This document shows positions 62,769 to 64,000 of a DNA stretch of 64,000 nucleotides, in pieces. This DNA comes from CAVSUZ01 sp963834715. Lineage in GTDB: Bacteria > Pseudomonadota > Alphaproteobacteria > Acetobacterales > Acetobacteraceae. Both the position numbers and the translations under genes were made by a program. The notes below the pieces were generated by a model that was not told the DNA's origin, ran no database searches, and saw nothing but the letters and a program-made list of their open reading frames with translations. The DNA is taken from contig CAWIDE010000033.1 in assembly GCA_963834715.1 (NCBI GenBank), forward strand, positions 62,001-126,000, written 5' to 3'. Each line of letters starts with the position of its first letter. Positions within the stretch are counted from its first letter, which is position 1.

Positions 62769-64000
62769 ATTCCGCTCCGTGTAGCACGGACGGAGCCGGT
62801 TCGGTTTATAGCTTGGCGGGTGGTCCCAAATTCGGGGTCCACTTCAGAGAGCGACGAGTTCAGACAGATGCATTGGGGTTGCCGGAGGTTCAGTCGGGAG
62901 GCTTCGCTTTCACCTACAAGTTTTCCGGGATTGGCGGCGATATAGCTCTTCGTTGCTTCCATCGTGATATCCCAGACTTATTCGAACGCTACAAAGCTAT
63001 ATCGGCATTCTTAAAATCGGCACGCTCGCAGTTCTTTGTCGATTTCACATTCCTCGAACGTGGCCTTGCCATAAACGGCGCAACACTGCCTGTAGTGACA
63101 ATGCAGTGGATCGAGGGCGAGACGCTACTTGGTTACTTATCTCGCCGTCGTGCCGATAGACTAGCTATTGCAAATCTGCGCGACCAGCTTGCGCTTCTTT
63201 CAGATGAGTTGGAACGTCTAAGTTTCGCTCATGGCGATGTCCAGCACCGGAACATAATGGTCACCAACAGCGGGGTCCTCAAACTCGTAGACTACAACGC
63301 AATGTTTGTGCCCGCGTTGAAGCATTTGCGGGCTGCCGATGCTGGTCATCCACACTTCCAGCTGCCGCACCGGACAGCCAACGATTACGGTCCTCGGATG
63401 GATCGATTTCCGCTCGCCGTTATCGATTTGAGCTTGGAAGCGCTGCTAGCGGAACCAGCTTTGTTTGACCAATACCACCGTGGCGAAAATCTCATTCTGT
63501 CGCGGAGCGATTTCGTCGATCCAGGTGCATCCCCAGCTCTGAACCACATGGCTCATATTTCAACTCTGGTTCCGCGTGTTGCTATGTTCAGCGACATCTG
63601 TCGGCTTCAGGCAAATGAAATACCCTCGCTACGCGAGTTCCAGCGAATTTCTCGTCCTACGGCTTCCCGGCAAACCCCCACCTCATCAGCGGCCGCATCA
63701 CATTCGCAGAGCTATACGTCCCCATATAAAGTCGTGGACGGCATGCGCTATAATGAAGCTATTCAACGCCTGGGGCAGCAGGTTGAACTGATCGGCTGCA
63801 TTCAGCAAATCAAGTACCTGCTCGACAGAGATCTTGTATTGCTTCGCTTCGGAGAGCGGTATAGCGCCACGCCTACAATTGTAATGCCTCTCGCGGTCTA
63901 CGGTCAGTTGCCAAACCCAAACAGCCTTAATTTTGCATGGGTAAGCGCAACGGGGGTCCTTCAGAAGCACCGCAGCGGCAAATTTGAAACAATTCAGTTG

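Larger units (their letters stand above)
61477..62846 (-). mobile_element. IS3-family insertion sequence (1370 bp)
   Basis: Ends are TGAGGTGGACCCC...GGGACCA on the left and the complementary TGAAGTGGACCCC...GGGACCA on the right, flanked by a 3-bp direct repeat GAG (61474-61476, 62847-62849), the duplication length usual for IS3. Encodes overlapping orfA and orfB on the minus strand. GC is much higher than the kinase gene it interrupts. Confidence 0.9.
61398..64000 (+). pseudogene. Divergent protein kinase split by an IS3-family element (3' end beyond window)
   Basis: The 5' part 61398-61476 reads MNYPSGDRYSEFVQNPTVYF then LDPSIR; the 3' part resumes at 62850 and is open to the window end. 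Joining them across the element, minus one GAG repeat, keeps the frame (SIRERRVQTDALG). Kinase features: ALRCFHRDIPDLFERYKAI in the N-lobe, SFAHGDVQHRNIMV as catalytic loop (HGD for HRD), LKLVDYNAMFVP in place of the DFG segment, then GHPHFQLPHR and RMDRFPLAVIDLSLEAL. A low-complexity Ser/Thr linker and a further C-terminal domain follow. This matches the kinase of TerY-associated triads. Confidence 0.75.

Overview
The window is a 64 kb piece of a high-GC alphaproteobacterial chromosome, probably Rhodospirillales and perhaps Acetobacteraceae. This is inferred from the radA-cvpA-purF order, the GC-rich codon use, the many branched-chain amino acid and sugar ABC importers, the short-chain dehydrogenases and the Entner-Doudoroff cluster. 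No rRNA, tRNA, CRISPR array or prophage was recognised.

Layout. 1-4.75 kb: housekeeping genes radA (5' end outside the window), cvpA, purF, an SDR and a nucleoside-phosphorylase-like gene. 5.1-8.1 kb: a secreted beta-helix protein whose last codon is interrupted by a complete IS1634-type element (6 bp target duplication). 8.3-15.1 kb: an SMP-30 family protein, a frameshifted UPF0158 gene, a tight minus-strand operon (two SDRs, a CinA-like protein, an alpha/beta hydrolase), a DNA glycosylase and a GFA-family protein. 15.1-20.2 kb: a liv-type ABC transporter without a binding protein, divergent from a CoA-lyase/TIM-barrel pair. 20.2-28.4 kb: a worn region with tiny membrane ORFs, a permease stub, a VOC/lipoprotein pair, a frameshifted MscS-cNMP channel, remnants of IS1380 and IS110 transposases, a sugar ABC importer with a frameshifted permease and no binding protein, and a CBS protein. 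28.5-34.7 kb: an RNase R-like gene, an S41 protease and a three-gene TPR module with six 141-bp tandem repeats. 34.7-42.8 kb: ackA, an SDR and a complete livK-H-M-G-F operon. 42.9-58.5 kb: a carbohydrate region (orphan sugar-binding protein, fructokinase-like kinase, pgm, zwf-edd-eda, divergent ROK regulator, RbsABC-type importer, GT4 glycosyltransferase, otsA). 59.8-64 kb: a lower-GC accessory block with a vWA-PP2C-kinase triad.

How the genes fit together. Sugars entering through the 52.3-55.9 kb importer could be phosphorylated and routed through Zwf, Edd and Eda to pyruvate and glyceraldehyde-3-phosphate. A ROK repressor probably acts on the short divergent promoter region upstream of eda. 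Pgm and OtsA link the same hexose-phosphate pool to trehalose-6-phosphate.

The most interesting part is the right end. A vWA protein, a PP2C-like phosphatase and a divergent protein kinase resemble the TerY-associated phosphorylation triads, and the kinase is split after its 26th codon by a 1370-bp IS3-family element. Removing the element and one copy of the GAG target repeat restores a continuous reading frame that runs to the window end. The second candidate is the TPR module at 32.7-34.7 kb. The window also carries several interspersed hairpin repeats, one of them in frame inside a protein-coding gene, and an unusual number of frameshifts that are either recent decay or sequencing errors.
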